Assembly: GCA_963805795.1 (NCBI GenBank)
Contig: CAWDVG010000001.1
Span: 1,240,001 to 1,304,000 of the forward strand
DNA from: CAWARU01 sp963805795
GTDB taxonomy: Bacteria > Pseudomonadota > Gammaproteobacteria > UBA6186 > Azoamicaceae
Length of the DNA: 64,000 bases
Direction: 5' to 3'
Positions within the stretch are counted from its first letter, which is position 1, and the number at the start of each line of letters is the position of its first letter. This document shows, one piece after another, positions 1-9,290 of this stretch. The notes beneath the pieces are model-generated. The model was not told the DNA's origin, did no database searches, and saw only the letters and a list, made by a program, of their open reading frames with translations. Both the position numbers and the translations under genes were made by a program.

Positions 1-124
1 CAAAACCTTCGATAAGACGAATACCACTTTTTCCGGCCACAGCATTCTGCCAGGATTTTTCCGCTTGGTTTCCCAGTGGAGATATCATACCTGCGCCTGT
101 TATTACCACCCGTCGTTTTGACAC
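1..124 (-). CDS. fabF: FabF, beta-ketoacyl-ACP synthase II, N-terminal part (cut by window edge)
   Basis: Only the first 41 or so codons are inside the window. They read SKRRVVITGAGMISPLGN near the start, which is the typical opening of the condensing enzyme that extends acyl-ACP chains with malonyl-ACP. The catalytic Cys-His-His residues lie outside. I chose the GTG at 122-124 because AGG sits six bases upstream; an in-frame ATG at 137-139 would add five residues. It follows acpP by about 35 bases, the usual acpP-fabF order, so it is probably the last gene of the fab operon seen here. Confidence 0.85.
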   Translation of the reverse strand, partial: MSKRRVVITGAGMISPLGNQAEKSWQNAVAGKSGIRLIEGF

Positions 125-159
125 ATCACACCTCATCATTGTATCTTTGGACCTTTGAC

Positions 160-405
160 TTAACTTTGCTCCACGGTTCTCGAGGCAACATAATCAATTG
201 CATCTTTAACCGTAATGATTCTTTGAGCGTCTTCATCAGGAATTTCGGTTCCAAATTGCTCTTCAAGTGCCATGACAAGCTCTACCGTATCTAAAGAATC
301 AGCACCTAAATCTTCCACAAAAGAAGCTTCTGGAACTAATTTACTTTCATCGACATCCAACTGCTCGGCAATGATTTTTTTGACACGCTCTTCAATTTTA
401 GTCAT
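160..405 (-). CDS. acpP: Acyl carrier protein AcpP
   Basis: 81-residue acidic protein of the usual ACP length. It carries the DSL motif (GADSLDTVELVM), whose serine receives the 4'-phosphopantetheine arm on which fatty acyl chains are built. The N-terminus MTKIEERVKKII and helix II are close to those of proteobacterial AcpP. It lies between fabG and fabF, the standard position. A GGAG stands about ten bases before the ATG. The 143-base gap upstream to fabG could hold its own promoter, as acpP is often expressed more strongly than its neighbours (inference). Confidence 0.97.
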   Translation of the reverse strand: MTKIEERVKKIIAEQLDVDESKLVPEASFVEDLGADSLDTVELVMALEEQFGTEIPDEDAQRIITVKDAIDYVASRTVEQS

Positions 406-548
406 TTAACTAAACTCCTAACTGTAAATAAAACCTTCTAAAAATCTATGTACTGCATTATATGGAGTGCATGATTAGTTGCAACCCTAATCAACCTATT
501 TTCTATACCCTTCATATACAACAATTGACTATTCATGCAAATATCTAA

Positions 549-1286
549 CTAACACATATACATACCGCCATTAACATGCAATGTTTCTCCCGTTACATAC
601 GAGGCTTTTGCTAAATACAAAACGGCCTCCGCCACATCGTTAGCATCTCCCATTCGCATTAAAGGAATTTGTTCCAATAATTTGTTACGTTGATCTTCTG
701 ATAAAACACGAGTCATGTCTGTATCAATAAACCCTGGTGAAACAACGTTTGCCGTGATTCCACGAGATCCCAGTTCTCGAGCAATAGATTTTGTTAGTCC
801 AATCAAGCCCGCTTTAGCGGCTGCGTAGTTTGCTTGCCCTGCATTTCCTGTAGAAGCTACCACAGAACTGATATTCACAATACGGCCCCATCGATCCTTC
901 ATCATTGAACGGATACAGGCTTGGATCAGACGAAATGGGCCGGTTATGTCGGCGGCAAGCACATCAGACCATTCATTTTCGCGCATCCGCAAAAAAAGGT
1001 TATCTGCTGTTATCCCTGCATTATTGACCAGAATATTAGGAGAACCCGCGAGGTTTGTTATCTTTGCCAGCCCTTCCCCGATACTTTTTTCATCCATAAT
1101 ATTCATGACAATCCCAAAACCTTTAAGGCCCCTAGCCTTTAAATCTTCAGTGATTTTCAATGCGCCTTCTTCAGTGGTTGCCGTACCCACAATAGTGGCA
1201 TCCTCTTTGCCTAATGTGATAGCAATGGCATGACCAATGCCTCGAGAAGCACCCGTCACTAAGGCTAATTTACCATTTATGGACAT
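549..1286 (-). CDS. fabG: FabG, 3-oxoacyl-ACP reductase
   Basis: 245-residue short-chain dehydrogenase that reduces 3-ketoacyl-ACP with NADPH. Visible signatures are the cofactor loop TGASRGIG (about residues 12-19), NNAG near residue 88, the ISS serine and the YxxxK pair in NYAAAKAG, and the C-terminal VTGETLHVNGGMYM. The start is clear: AGGAGG precedes the ATG. The first codons overlap the end of fabD by ten bases, suggesting translational coupling. Family and operon position agree. Confidence 0.97.
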   Translation of the reverse strand: MSINGKLALVTGASRGIGHAIAITLGKEDATIVGTATTEEGALKITEDLKARGLKGFGIVMNIMDEKSIGEGLAKITNLAGSPNILVNNAGITADNLFLRMRENEWSDVLAADITGPFRLIQACIRSMMKDRWGRIVNISSVVASTGNAGQANYAAAKAGLIGLTKSIARELGSRGITANVVSPGFIDTDMTRVLSEDQRNKLLEQIPLMRMGDANDVAEAVLYLAKASYVTGETLHVNGGMYMC

Positions 1287-2212
1287 ACAACCTCCTCTTG
1301 AGGCAAGACTTCACACTGTAAGTTGGGAACAATTCGCCGATTTAAACCTGATAATACACTGCCTGGTCCACATTCAAAAATAGTGTTCACACCGAGATCT
1401 TCCATTTTTTGAATGGTTTCACTCCAGCGAACGGGATAAAATAATTGTTGCATCAAGGCTTGACGGATCTCTGCTTCGTCTTGATGTTCACATAAATCTA
1501 CATTATGCAAAATAGATATTTTGGGTTTATTAAATTTCACTTTCTCTAGTGCCTCAATAAATTTTTCAGCTGCCGGTCGCATTAAATCACAATGGGATGG
1601 AACACTCATGGCCAATAAGACGGCTCGCTTTGCGCCTAAACTTTTTGCTTCTTCTATTGCGCTTTGCACTGCAGCATTTGTCCCTGCAATCACCACTTGT
1701 AATGGGCAATTATAATTCACGGCAAATGCCTTATCTGTATCTGTTGATACTTTTTGACACAAAGCCCTTACTTGCTCGTCATTCAAACCCAGAATTACTG
1801 CCATGCCACCCCCTCCTGTTGGGACGGCTTCTTGCATTAATCTGCCACGCAAACTAACCAACTTAACTGCAGCACTAAATGTTAAGGCTTGTGCATACAC
1901 TAATGCCGAATATTCTCCTAAACTATGTCCTGCTAAATAAGACAAAGACTGTTTAGTCTGCAATCCATGTTCACTTTCCTGCCAATAGCGAAATAGTGCC
2001 ACAGAGGCCGTTAATATTGCGGGTTGAGTATATTCTGTCAAATTTAATTTTTGCTCGGGCCCATTTTGTATCAAGGACCATAGATCATACCCTAAGCTTT
2101 CACTGGCTTCCAGAAAAGTGTTCAAAACCACTGCATTTTCTCTGAATGCAGAAAGCATTCCCAATTTTTGAGAGCCCTGTCCTGGAAATACTAATGCTGT
2201 TTTTTTCACCAT
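1277..2212 (-). CDS. fabD: FabD, malonyl-CoA:ACP transacylase
   Basis: 311-residue protein loading malonyl groups onto ACP. FPGQGSQ lies at the N-terminus, the nucleophile elbow GHSLGEY at about residue 94, and SVPSHCDLM holds the catalytic histidine. The frame is open further upstream to an ATG at 2239, but those extra nine codons lie in a mobile palindrome (2226-2317), so I take the ATG at 2212 giving MVKKTALVFPGQGSQ. The stop overlaps fabG. The palindrome between fabH and fabD may alter coupling or mRNA stability of the downstream genes. Confidence 0.95.
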   Translation of the reverse strand: MVKKTALVFPGQGSQKLGMLSAFRENAVVLNTFLEASESLGYDLWSLIQNGPEQKLNLTEYTQPAILTASVALFRYWQESEHGLQTKQSLSYLAGHSLGEYSALVYAQALTFSAAVKLVSLRGRLMQEAVPTGGGGMAVILGLNDEQVRALCQKVSTDTDKAFAVNYNCPLQVVIAGTNAAVQSAIEEAKSLGAKRAVLLAMSVPSHCDLMRPAAEKFIEALEKVKFNKPKISILHNVDLCEHQDEAEIRQALMQQLFYPVRWSETIQKMEDLGVNTIFECGPGSVLSGLNRRIVPNLQCEVLPQEEVVCP

Positions 2213-2225
2213 TTCAAACCTCTTA

Positions 2226-2317
2226 TGGGACCGGTTCATGTTGTGTTGGTGTGACTTTTAGTCTAAGTCGACCTGAGACTAAAAAAAGTCACACCAACAC
2301 AACATGAACCGGTCCCA
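2226..2317. repeat. 92-bp REP-like palindrome inside the fab operon (RAYT-linked family A)
   Basis: A near-perfect inverted repeat whose arms begin TGGGACCGGTTC and continue through TGTGTTGGTGTGACTTTT, joined by a short GTCGAC-containing loop. It fills the fabH-fabD gap exactly, ending one base before the fabH stop codon. A second 92-bp copy lies at 6627-6718, and the arms resemble both ends of the RAYT unit at 31577-32885. In RNA it would form a very long hairpin in the middle of an essential transcript. Confidence 0.9.
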
Positions 2318-3259
2318 CTAAACCTTAATAATCGCCGTACCCCACGTTAAGCCCCCTCCAAAAGACTCCAATAATATATGTTGCTTGGAGACAATTCTAC
2401 CATCCCGAAAGGCAGCATCTAAAGCCAGAGGAATAGAGGCAGCTGAGGTATTGCCTTGTTCATGGAGAGTCAATACCACACGATCCATGGAGACATTGAG
2501 CTTTGAAGCGGCGGCTTCAATAATACGAATGTTTGCCTGATGCGGAATCAACCAATCGATATCACTTGGCACTAATCCATTCGCATTCAAAGCGGATAAT
2601 GCGACTTGATCTAGCATATTCACCGCCATCCGGAAAACACTGTTACCCTGCATTTTCAAAGTATTGTTTGGATAATTCCCCAAAGACAACATATCCAAAC
2701 CCTCGCGTCCATCTGAACACACATCGCAAGAAAGAATACCGGGGTCACTGCTCGCCTCTAAAACCAAAGCCCCTGCACCATCGCCAAATAAAACGCAGGT
2801 TTTGCGATCCGACCAATCTAAAATACGAGACATCACTTCTGAGCCAATGATTAATGCTCTTTTTACACTGCCATTTCGAATAAACTTATCTGCAACACTT
2901 AAGGCAAACATAAAGCCACTACAAGCCGCTTGTATATCAAAAGCAGGGCCAGGCTTTATACCCAATTCTGCTTGAATTAAACAAGCTGTAGAAGGAAAAA
3001 CGAGATCAGGCGTGCAAGTGGCAACAACAACCATATCGATATCAGAAGGCAAAACGGAAGCCATATCCATGGCTTTTTTAGCTGCAAAGCTGCCTATTTT
3101 TGTGGTAGTTTCCGCTTCATTTGCAATATGGCGTTGATGGATTCCAGTACGTGAAACAATCCAATCATGAGAAGTTTCAACACGTTTTTCGAGTTCATAA
3201 TTACTCAGAATCGTTTCTGGTAAATAACCCCCTGTACCTATTATTTTTGAAAATATCAT
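2318..3259 (-). CDS. fabH: FabH, beta-ketoacyl-ACP synthase III
   Basis: 313-residue initiating condensing enzyme, joining acetyl-CoA to malonyl-ACP. The catalytic triad is visible: Cys in QAACSGF (about residue 113), His in IPHQAN (about 236) and Asn in GNTSAAS (about 270). The C-terminal ESFGGGLTWG is also typical. Its ATG overlaps the plsX stop as ATGA, so the two are probably translationally coupled. The stop codon abuts the palindrome at 2226-2317. Confidence 0.97.
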   Translation of the reverse strand: MIFSKIIGTGGYLPETILSNYELEKRVETSHDWIVSRTGIHQRHIANEAETTTKIGSFAAKKAMDMASVLPSDIDMVVVATCTPDLVFPSTACLIQAELGIKPGPAFDIQAACSGFMFALSVADKFIRNGSVKRALIIGSEVMSRILDWSDRKTCVLFGDGAGALVLEASSDPGILSCDVCSDGREGLDMLSLGNYPNNTLKMQGNSVFRMAVNMLDQVALSALNANGLVPSDIDWLIPHQANIRIIEAAASKLNVSMDRVVLTLHEQGNTSAASIPLALDAAFRDGRIVSKQHILLESFGGGLTWGTAIIKV

Positions 3260-4290
3260 GTGTTATTGCATTTTCCTAATTGAGCACTGACCTGCTCTCG
3301 AATTTTTTCTGGAATATTTTTTTCGACTTCTAATACAGCCACTCGAATGGCCATCGCAAAGGCTTTTTGATCGGCATTGCCATGGCTTTTAATCACAATA
3401 CCCCGTAAACCTACTAAACTCGCCCCATTAAAACGATTGGGATTAAAACGTTTGTGCATGGCTCGTAATACCGGTAATGCTGCCAGTGCAGACAAACGAT
3501 TGTACCAGGTGCGACGAAACTCTTGTTTAGCTGCGTTCAGTAACATTTTTAAGAGGCCTTCGCTGGCTTTTAAAGCCACATTCCCCACAAAACCATCGCA
3601 AACAACAACATCCACTGTGTCTTTATAAATATCATCACCCTCTACAAAACCGATATAATTTAAATCTTCTTTACTTAATGAAGACAATAATTGTGCTGCT
3701 TTTTTAACCTGTTCACTGCCTTTTATGGCTTCACTACCTACATTTAACAACCCAACACGTGGACGCGGATTATTATCAACCGCGCTCACTAAAACGGATC
3801 CCATCACAGCAAATTCAAATAGATGCTGTGCCTGGCAATCTACATTCGCGCCTAAATCCAAAACATGGGTATGTCCATTCACGGCAGGTACGGAATACAC
3901 AATAGCGGGTCTATCAATACCAGGAAGCATTTTTAATACAAAGCGAGCAATGGCCATTAAGGCTCCGGTGTTCCCAGCAGATACACAAGCTTGGGCCTCG
4001 CCCTCTTTTACAAGGTTAATGGCAACTCGCATGGAGGAATCGGTTTTTTTTCGCAGAGCAGAAGCAGGAGGTTCATCCATTCCAACAAGTTGCTCAGCTT
4101 CTTTTATTCGTAAGCGTGGGTGGTGAAGACCCCCATGAAAACGAAGACGCTCTTCTAATAATTCACGTTTTCCTACCAGAATGAGCCTAAGCTTTGCATT
4201 ACTTGAGAGAGTTTCTAACGCAGCAGGCACAATGACTGAGGGACCAAAATCCCCACCCATCGCGTCAAGAGCAATGCAAACGTCGGCCAC
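3256..4290 (-). CDS. plsX: PlsX, phosphate acyltransferase
   Basis: 344-residue protein converting acyl-ACP to acyl-phosphate for phospholipid synthesis. The N-terminal IALDAMGGDFGPSV, the QLVGMDEPPASALRKK region, SAGNTGALMA and the C-terminal VIKSHGNADQKAF are family hallmarks. It starts with GTG (4288-4290), since the preceding frame has no ATG. It is ten bases from rpmF upstream and overlaps fabH by four bases, linking membrane lipid synthesis to the fab genes. Confidence 0.96.
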   Translation of the reverse strand: MADVCIALDAMGGDFGPSVIVPAALETLSSNAKLRLILVGKRELLEERLRFHGGLHHPRLRIKEAEQLVGMDEPPASALRKKTDSSMRVAINLVKEGEAQACVSAGNTGALMAIARFVLKMLPGIDRPAIVYSVPAVNGHTHVLDLGANVDCQAQHLFEFAVMGSVLVSAVDNNPRPRVGLLNVGSEAIKGSEQVKKAAQLLSSLSKEDLNYIGFVEGDDIYKDTVDVVVCDGFVGNVALKASEGLLKMLLNAAKQEFRRTWYNRLSALAALPVLRAMHKRFNPNRFNGASLVGLRGIVIKSHGNADQKAFAMAIRVAVLEVEKNIPEKIREQVSAQLGKCNNT

Positions 4291-4299
4291 GATGGTTTA

Positions 4300-4497
4300 T
4301 CACTCTTCGTTCTCAGGTGCCTCATTGGATGCCGCAATCACTTGACGTCCCCGATAATAACCATTGGGGGTCAAATGATGACGACGGTGAAGCTCACCTG
4401 ATTCTTGATCAATCGACAATGATGGACCGCTTAATTTGTCATGTGACCGACGCATTCCGCGGGTAGATCGACTTCTACGGCTTTTTTGTACAGCCAT
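4300..4497 (-). CDS. rpmF: 50S ribosomal protein L32
   Basis: 65-residue basic protein starting MAVQKSRRSRSTRGMRRSHD, the conserved L32 N-terminus. It is the first gene of the rpmF-plsX-fab operon. The YceD (DUF177) gene that often precedes rpmF is absent: the next gene upstream is a patatin-like lipoprotein. The C-terminus ends in an acidic tail (ENEE). The 187-base gap upstream (4498-4684) probably carries the operon promoter. Confidence 0.96.
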   Translation of the reverse strand: MAVQKSRRSRSTRGMRRSHDKLSGPSLSIDQESGELHRRHHLTPNGYYRGRQVIAASNEAPENEE

Positions 4498-4684
4498 GAT
4501 ATAACAACCTCTTCAATTCATTAACAATTTACACTCTATAGGGTATGTAACGTATACGTAGCCGTATATGTAGTATCACTCATAAAGCTTTGCGTAGAAC
4601 ATTGCACAGGATGATACTACTGTCTTGCCCCTGAGTTGTCAATGTTAATATATCTACCGCCATTCCTGCAAACAATACCACTTA

Positions 4685-5683
4685 TTATTTGCGGGTCTCT
4701 ATTCCCCGTCTTTTTAACTCTTCTTTAATGGAATCAATGGCTTCCTCTGCTGCTTCCTTACCTTTTTCATATAGTTGAATGTTGTATTGATCTTCGAAAG
4801 TACCATAGCCCATTAACATAGGATGAATGGTGATATCTGCACGAGTGGATTGCATACGAGATAGCTCATAAAAGGTAATATGCATGGAGCGATACAGTAA
4901 TTGTAAGGCATTCGATAACTTGGCTCGAGAAGGTGGGGTACTAATATCGACAGCAATAATCAACTTAGGATTAAATAATTTAGCTACCTGAACTGGTACA
5001 GGAGCAATAACGCCTCCATCAATCAATATTTGGTTATAAAGCCGAACAGGAGAGAAAAAAGGAGGAAGGGCGGAAGAAGCATGCACCGCAGGCGCAATAG
5101 GACCACTTCTAAGCAAAGCAATATGGTTATTGTCTACATTGGTGGCCACTGCAATGAGGGGGATTTTCAGTTGTTCAAACCAATCGGCCTGTACACGCTC
5201 TACGACAAATTTCTCTAAGGCATTACCTTGAATAGGACCCGTTAAACGCACTAGACCCTGAAAAATCGCACTGATCGAAAGATCCAAAAGATCTTTTTTC
5301 TTAAGGCAAATTACTTTTTCCTTAACCTTGGCACTATTGGGGCAATCTGCATAAAGAGCGCCAATTAAACTGCCCGCAGAGGAACCTACAATAAGATCAA
5401 TAGGGATACCTTCTCTTTCTAGAACCTCTATAACCCCTAGATGGGCTAAACCTCTAGATCCCCCTGCCCCTAAGACTAAGGCTACCCCGACATTTTCTAT
5501 GGGCCGAGGATTCGGCGCAACCTTGGGGATATATATCTTGGGGGGTTGAATAATGGAAGAACAACTTGATAATAGGGATGAGCAGCCAGGAAGTGTTGTA
5601 AGGCAAATTCCAAGGCTGAACAAAAGTAAAGCTGTTAGATATTTATTTGTTATAAATTTATCTTGCTTACTATTTAAATTCAT
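4685..5683 (-). CDS. Patatin-like phospholipase, predicted lipoprotein
   Basis: About 332 residues from the ATG at 5681-5683; an upstream ATG at 5716 would put eleven residues before the signal peptide. The N-terminus is a lipoprotein signal with a hydrophobic stretch and a lipobox ending LPGC, so membrane anchoring is likely. The patatin fold is shown by the oxyanion loop GAGGSRG, the nucleophile motif GSSAG (about residue 100) and the DGG aspartate (about residue 222), giving a Ser-Asp dyad. Similar to the RssA/YchK group, though the lipoprotein form suggests an envelope or secreted phospholipase. Substrate unknown. Confidence 0.85.
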   Translation of the reverse strand: MNLNSKQDKFITNKYLTALLLFSLGICLTTLPGCSSLLSSCSSIIQPPKIYIPKVAPNPRPIENVGVALVLGAGGSRGLAHLGVIEVLEREGIPIDLIVGSSAGSLIGALYADCPNSAKVKEKVICLKKKDLLDLSISAIFQGLVRLTGPIQGNALEKFVVERVQADWFEQLKIPLIAVATNVDNNHIALLRSGPIAPAVHASSALPPFFSPVRLYNQILIDGGVIAPVPVQVAKLFNPKLIIAVDISTPPSRAKLSNALQLLYRSMHITFYELSRMQSTRADITIHPMLMGYGTFEDQYNIQLYEKGKEAAEEAIDSIKEELKRRGIETRK

Positions 5684-5846
5684 GTTACTATCCAAATGAA
5701 CATCCAGACCCCACAATAACTATCTATATATATCAAATATTCTCTGGCCAAAGTAAGAGGTTTACCGCATAATTGATACATGGACAACGACTTTTTTATC
5801 CCCGTCACTGACGGTAGAAACAATCGAGACGGTAGAGTAGAATAGC

Positions 5847-6608
5847 ATGGCACAACCATCACAGCGATACATTCTAAAATCGACCCATACCCTTTGCAAA
5901 GGGGTAAAATATTTTGCCTTTGCACGCGAAGATAATGCTCCCATTCATTTTGTGCCGGGGCAATTTATTACCCTCAATATCGAAACGAATGAGAAAAATC
6001 CCAATACAAACAAAAATAAAATTTTACACCGAAGCTATAGTATTGCAAACATCCCCGGTGAAACCAATCAAATTGAAATCGCTTGTGCCTATGTAGAGGG
6101 AGGCGTGGCAAGCAATCTCTTATTTAACTTACAACCCGGCGAGTCTGTTAATGCCAGCGGACCCTTTGGATTGTTTACTTTAAAAGAAGAACAGCCCTCC
6201 CGATATATATTAATTGCAACAGGAACGGGAGTAGCCCCCTATCGTTCGATGCTGCAGGAAATTAAAAAGCGCCTCCTTACAAATACAAATTTGGAAGTAT
6301 GGATCATCCAAGGTGTTCGAACCCGCAATGAATTACTATTCGGAAATGAATTTACCCAGTTGAACCAAGAATTGCCAAACTTTAATTTTAAGGCTTGCTA
6401 TAGTCGGGAAGGCTCGCTAGAACTTCAAGCACATGAGCAATTAGGACGAGTGCATCATATTTTTCCTGAGTTAAATTTTAATCCTACTCAAGATATCGTT
6501 TATTTATGTGGTAATCCCAATATGATTGATGATTCCTTTAACACTTTAACTGCGCTTGGTTTTGACAGAAAGAATATCCGAAGGGAAAAATATTCATTTT
6601 CACATTAG
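5847..6608 (+). CDS. Ferredoxin/flavodoxin-NADP(+) reductase-like protein
   Basis: 253 residues with an FAD-binding barrel followed by an NAD(P)-binding domain. RSYSIAN binds FAD; GTGVAPYRSML is the nucleotide phosphate loop; YLCGNPNMIDD and a C-terminal REKYSFSH complete the family pattern. The protein probably shuttles electrons between NADPH and ferredoxin or flavodoxin. It is closest in layout to bacterial Fpr, but a related oxidoreductase role cannot be excluded, so no symbol is given. A 92-bp palindrome follows its stop codon by eighteen bases. Confidence 0.82.
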   Translation: MAQPSQRYILKSTHTLCKGVKYFAFAREDNAPIHFVPGQFITLNIETNEKNPNTNKNKILHRSYSIANIPGETNQIEIACAYVEGGVASNLLFNLQPGESVNASGPFGLFTLKEEQPSRYILIATGTGVAPYRSMLQEIKKRLLTNTNLEVWIIQGVRTRNELLFGNEFTQLNQELPNFNFKACYSREGSLELQAHEQLGRVHHIFPELNFNPTQDIVYLCGNPNMIDDSFNTLTALGFDRKNIRREKYSFSH

Positions 6609-6626
6609 ATGGATTAGATGGGGACC

Positions 6627-6718
6627 TTGGACCGGTTCGCATTGTGTTGGTGTGACTTTTTTTTAGTCTCAGGTCACTTAGACTAAAAGTCACACCAACA
6701 CAATACGAACCGGTCCAA
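6627..6718. repeat. 92-bp REP-like palindrome, second family A copy
   Basis: Inverted repeat with arms starting TTGGACCGGTTCG and running through ATTGTGTTGGTGTGACTTT. It has the same length as the copy at 2226-2317 and differs mostly at the loop and outer bases. Short extra complementarity (GATGGGG with CCCCATC) extends it to about 6618-6724. It sits between the reductase gene and the ankyrin gene and could act as a transcription terminator for the former. Confidence 0.9.
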
Positions 6719-6743
6719 GCCCCATCCACATTAAGGACATAAC

Positions 6744-8315
6744 ATGAAAGGAACTCATCCTCATTCAATCGATGCAGAACTTTATAAAAGAATCCTACTA
6801 ACCCACCGTTTCGGACTTTCTATTTCTCATACTACTTTTAAGGGCACAGTTTATTCTGTAGAAGAATTACCCTTTGATATTGCTCTGGAAGAATTAAAAC
6901 GTTCTTTTTCTGAATTTATAACAACAACCGATCATGTCGAAAAGTTATTAAATATATTACGCTATACGCTTATTCATAAGCTTTCTAAATTTTCTATAAA
7001 AGAGAGTCATGTTATTATCCAAAGCATCACTTCCATTTTATTAGAATTCTATACCCCCGAGTACTTATCCAACTTTGCAGACAATGTATCGCCCAACAAA
7101 ATCTTGATAGTTCCGGTCAAAACTGTTTATGGCTCCGATTACGGTTCTGAAGATCCCGCTTTAGATCCCGCTAAAAAAAATATGGGTCGTGAAAAAGTGA
7201 AGGCAGTGGTTCTTTTTGAAGATCGATTAATTAAAATCAATGGCCTTATGGCTCTAAAAGTGCCAGGACTTAGAATATATCGAACAAAGGCTTATAAAAA
7301 AGCTGCTTTATTAGAAATCCTAAACAGCTACATCGATTCTTTTGATCACCCATTAGATGGCAAACTCTGGGACAAATCTTTGCATGCTTTAATGGGAGCA
7401 GAAAAAATTCGTCATGTTACTAAAAAAGAGCAATCCGTTGGTAATGGGAGCTGGCTAACCTGTAAACTTTTGATTTTTGCTACGGTATTTGCAGTTATTT
7501 ATAAATTTTGTAAAGCAGAGGGTCTTAAGGATCTGGAGATTGATCCCATTGCCTTAAGCATTGCGGAATCTTGGTATAAGCTTTTTATTGTAGATGACCG
7601 TAATCGTGCAGTTCGCGACTATCTCGAAATCCATGGGCTTAAAGCCACGGAAGAACCCCTAACAGTTGCCAATAGAATTCATAGCATAAAAAATTACCTC
7701 CGCAGTCTTAAAAGTCCAACATCAGCAGTTGATAAAGAAATTCTGGTTCAAATCAGTCTAAAATCATTAAATTGGCTTTTGGCAGATTATTTAAAGAAGG
7801 GTGATATTGGCGAAGCGCATGCTTTAATCGAAGCAGAATCAGGCAATAAATTATGGAATCCATTATTTTATGCGACTAAAAATGGAAAAACGGCCATTGC
7901 AGAAATGCTGGCGAGTAATAGTCGTTACATGACAGAACAAGAACCAAATGGCAATACCCCCCTTCATTGTGCAGCCGCCCATGGCAATCTAGATATGTGT
8001 AAAATTTTTCTTAAACATAAAACAAAAAATAAAGTAGACATAGCAGCAAAAAATAAAGAAGGCAATACTGCCTTGCATGAAGCAATCCAACATAACAAAC
8101 TCGATGTCGCAGAGTTATTAGTTAAAGCATCCCCTGCCTTGCTGGCCGTTCAAAATTTGAACCATTCGACTGCCCTTAAACTCGCTTGCGATTTAAATCA
8201 TGCAGATGCCGTTCTGCGCTTATTGGGTCTTGGGGCATCCGTTGACGGTATAAATGTGCATGATTACCCAGAAGAGATCCAGAAAGTATTAAAAAATCCC
8301 CTGAAGTTGTTGTGA
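6744..8315 (+). CDS. Ankyrin-repeat protein with unique N-terminal domain
   Basis: 523 residues. The first 370 or so match no family I recognise. Ankyrin repeats follow: NGNTPLHCAAAHGNLDMCKIF, then EGNTALHEAIQHNKLDVAELL, then NHSTALKLACDLNHADAVLRL. Such repeats bind other proteins and are common in effectors of intracellular gammaproteobacteria. No signal peptide is seen; any secretion would use a specialised system (inference). The ATG has AAGGA a few bases upstream. It appears to be transcribed alone. Confidence 0.8.
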   Translation: MKGTHPHSIDAELYKRILLTHRFGLSISHTTFKGTVYSVEELPFDIALEELKRSFSEFITTTDHVEKLLNILRYTLIHKLSKFSIKESHVIIQSITSILLEFYTPEYLSNFADNVSPNKILIVPVKTVYGSDYGSEDPALDPAKKNMGREKVKAVVLFEDRLIKINGLMALKVPGLRIYRTKAYKKAALLEILNSYIDSFDHPLDGKLWDKSLHALMGAEKIRHVTKKEQSVGNGSWLTCKLLIFATVFAVIYKFCKAEGLKDLEIDPIALSIAESWYKLFIVDDRNRAVRDYLEIHGLKATEEPLTVANRIHSIKNYLRSLKSPTSAVDKEILVQISLKSLNWLLADYLKKGDIGEAHALIEAESGNKLWNPLFYATKNGKTAIAEMLASNSRYMTEQEPNGNTPLHCAAAHGNLDMCKIFLKHKTKNKVDIAAKNKEGNTALHEAIQHNKLDVAELLVKASPALLAVQNLNHSTALKLACDLNHADAVLRLLGLGASVDGINVHDYPEEIQKVLKNPLKLL

Positions 8316-8355
8316 ATGCTGATGGAGATGTGATTTTATATGAGTATCTGCCCGC

Positions 8356-9258
8356 TTATATGCGAAACAGAGGACCCATGTACTCAAGAATTTTATCTAT
8401 TATAGGTGCATGATTTACATCCGCTGTCTCTGTTTTTGGAAGAATGGCTTCTTCAATATATCCAGCAGCGGTTTTGGTTCTTTCTTTGAGACTTCGGTTA
8501 AGTAAAAATAAAGTTTGTGTTTCTTGGAATTGTTTATTTTCCTCTGTGCGTTTTGCTCCTGTTGAACAGCTCATAGTCTTGAGATAGGATTCTGCTGTTT
8601 GAAGATCTAAAGTTCCGAATCGTGCAGGGGTAATTCCTGGTAAGGTCGTATAATAGAAATATAAACCATGAGATAACCAACGTTCTTTTTTATTTCCAGT
8701 TGTATTAGTTCTTACTTGTTCGCGTTCTCTATAGTCATAGAGCTGCATTTTTCTAACATTGATGATGATAGAAGCTGTGTTTTTGATATTGACGCTCGCA
8801 CTGATGCCTTTGAATGGCATAAGTTGATCTGAATATGGAAACTTGACATTTTGACCAATAAACGGCTTGATTTTTTCCAAAACAATATTGAAGGCCTCAC
8901 TGCCATAACCTTTTCCCATTTTGCTTTGTATGAAATGGGTCGACTTGTTAACGAAACCTTCTATTTCAGAACCAGAAAGTCCAATTGCCATAAAACCAAT
9001 TGGGCTATTTAAATCGGTTGTCTCAAAAAATAAATAGTATCCAAAGACTGGATGGTTGAAAAAGAATTTAAAGGATTCATCTTTATTAAAATAATCACAC
9101 ATGATTTCAAATGGAGGTGGGGCCGGTAAATATCCATAAAACAATTCCTCACCTCTGGCTTCTAATGCTATGTTGTCTTCGGTAATCTTAGAAATACAAC
9201 TATGAAGAAATTTTAGATCTTCAGTTTTTAAAGTCACTTTTAAACAATGTAAAGGCAT
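8356..9258 (-). CDS. Unknown protein with a possible GNAT acetyltransferase motif
   Basis: 300 residues, with AGGAG before the ATG. The middle contains GFMAIGLSGSEIEGFV followed by SKMGKGYGSEAF, which resembles the acetyl-CoA pyrophosphate loop (Q/RxxGxG/A) of RimJ-like GNAT enzymes, and the strand order around it is compatible. The C-terminal 120 residues are not familiar. It is convergent with the ankyrin gene. The acetyltransferase idea is inference from one motif. Confidence 0.6.
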   Translation of the reverse strand: MPLHCLKVTLKTEDLKFLHSCISKITEDNIALEARGEELFYGYLPAPPPFEIMCDYFNKDESFKFFFNHPVFGYYLFFETTDLNSPIGFMAIGLSGSEIEGFVNKSTHFIQSKMGKGYGSEAFNIVLEKIKPFIGQNVKFPYSDQLMPFKGISASVNIKNTASIIINVRKMQLYDYREREQVRTNTTGNKKERWLSHGLYFYYTTLPGITPARFGTLDLQTAESYLKTMSCSTGAKRTEENKQFQETQTLFLLNRSLKERTKTAAGYIEEAILPKTETADVNHAPIIDKILEYMGPLFRI

Positions 9259-9290
9259 ATATTAATACTCCTAAATATAAAATTATGTTG

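Noticed and set aside
2213..2239. A nine-codon N-terminal extension of FabD
   Set aside because: The codons lie within the mobile palindrome, and the family start is the Met directly before VKKTALVFPGQG.
8313..8415. A short plus-strand frame after the ankyrin gene
   Set aside because: It overlaps the 3' end of the minus-strand gene and has no independent support.
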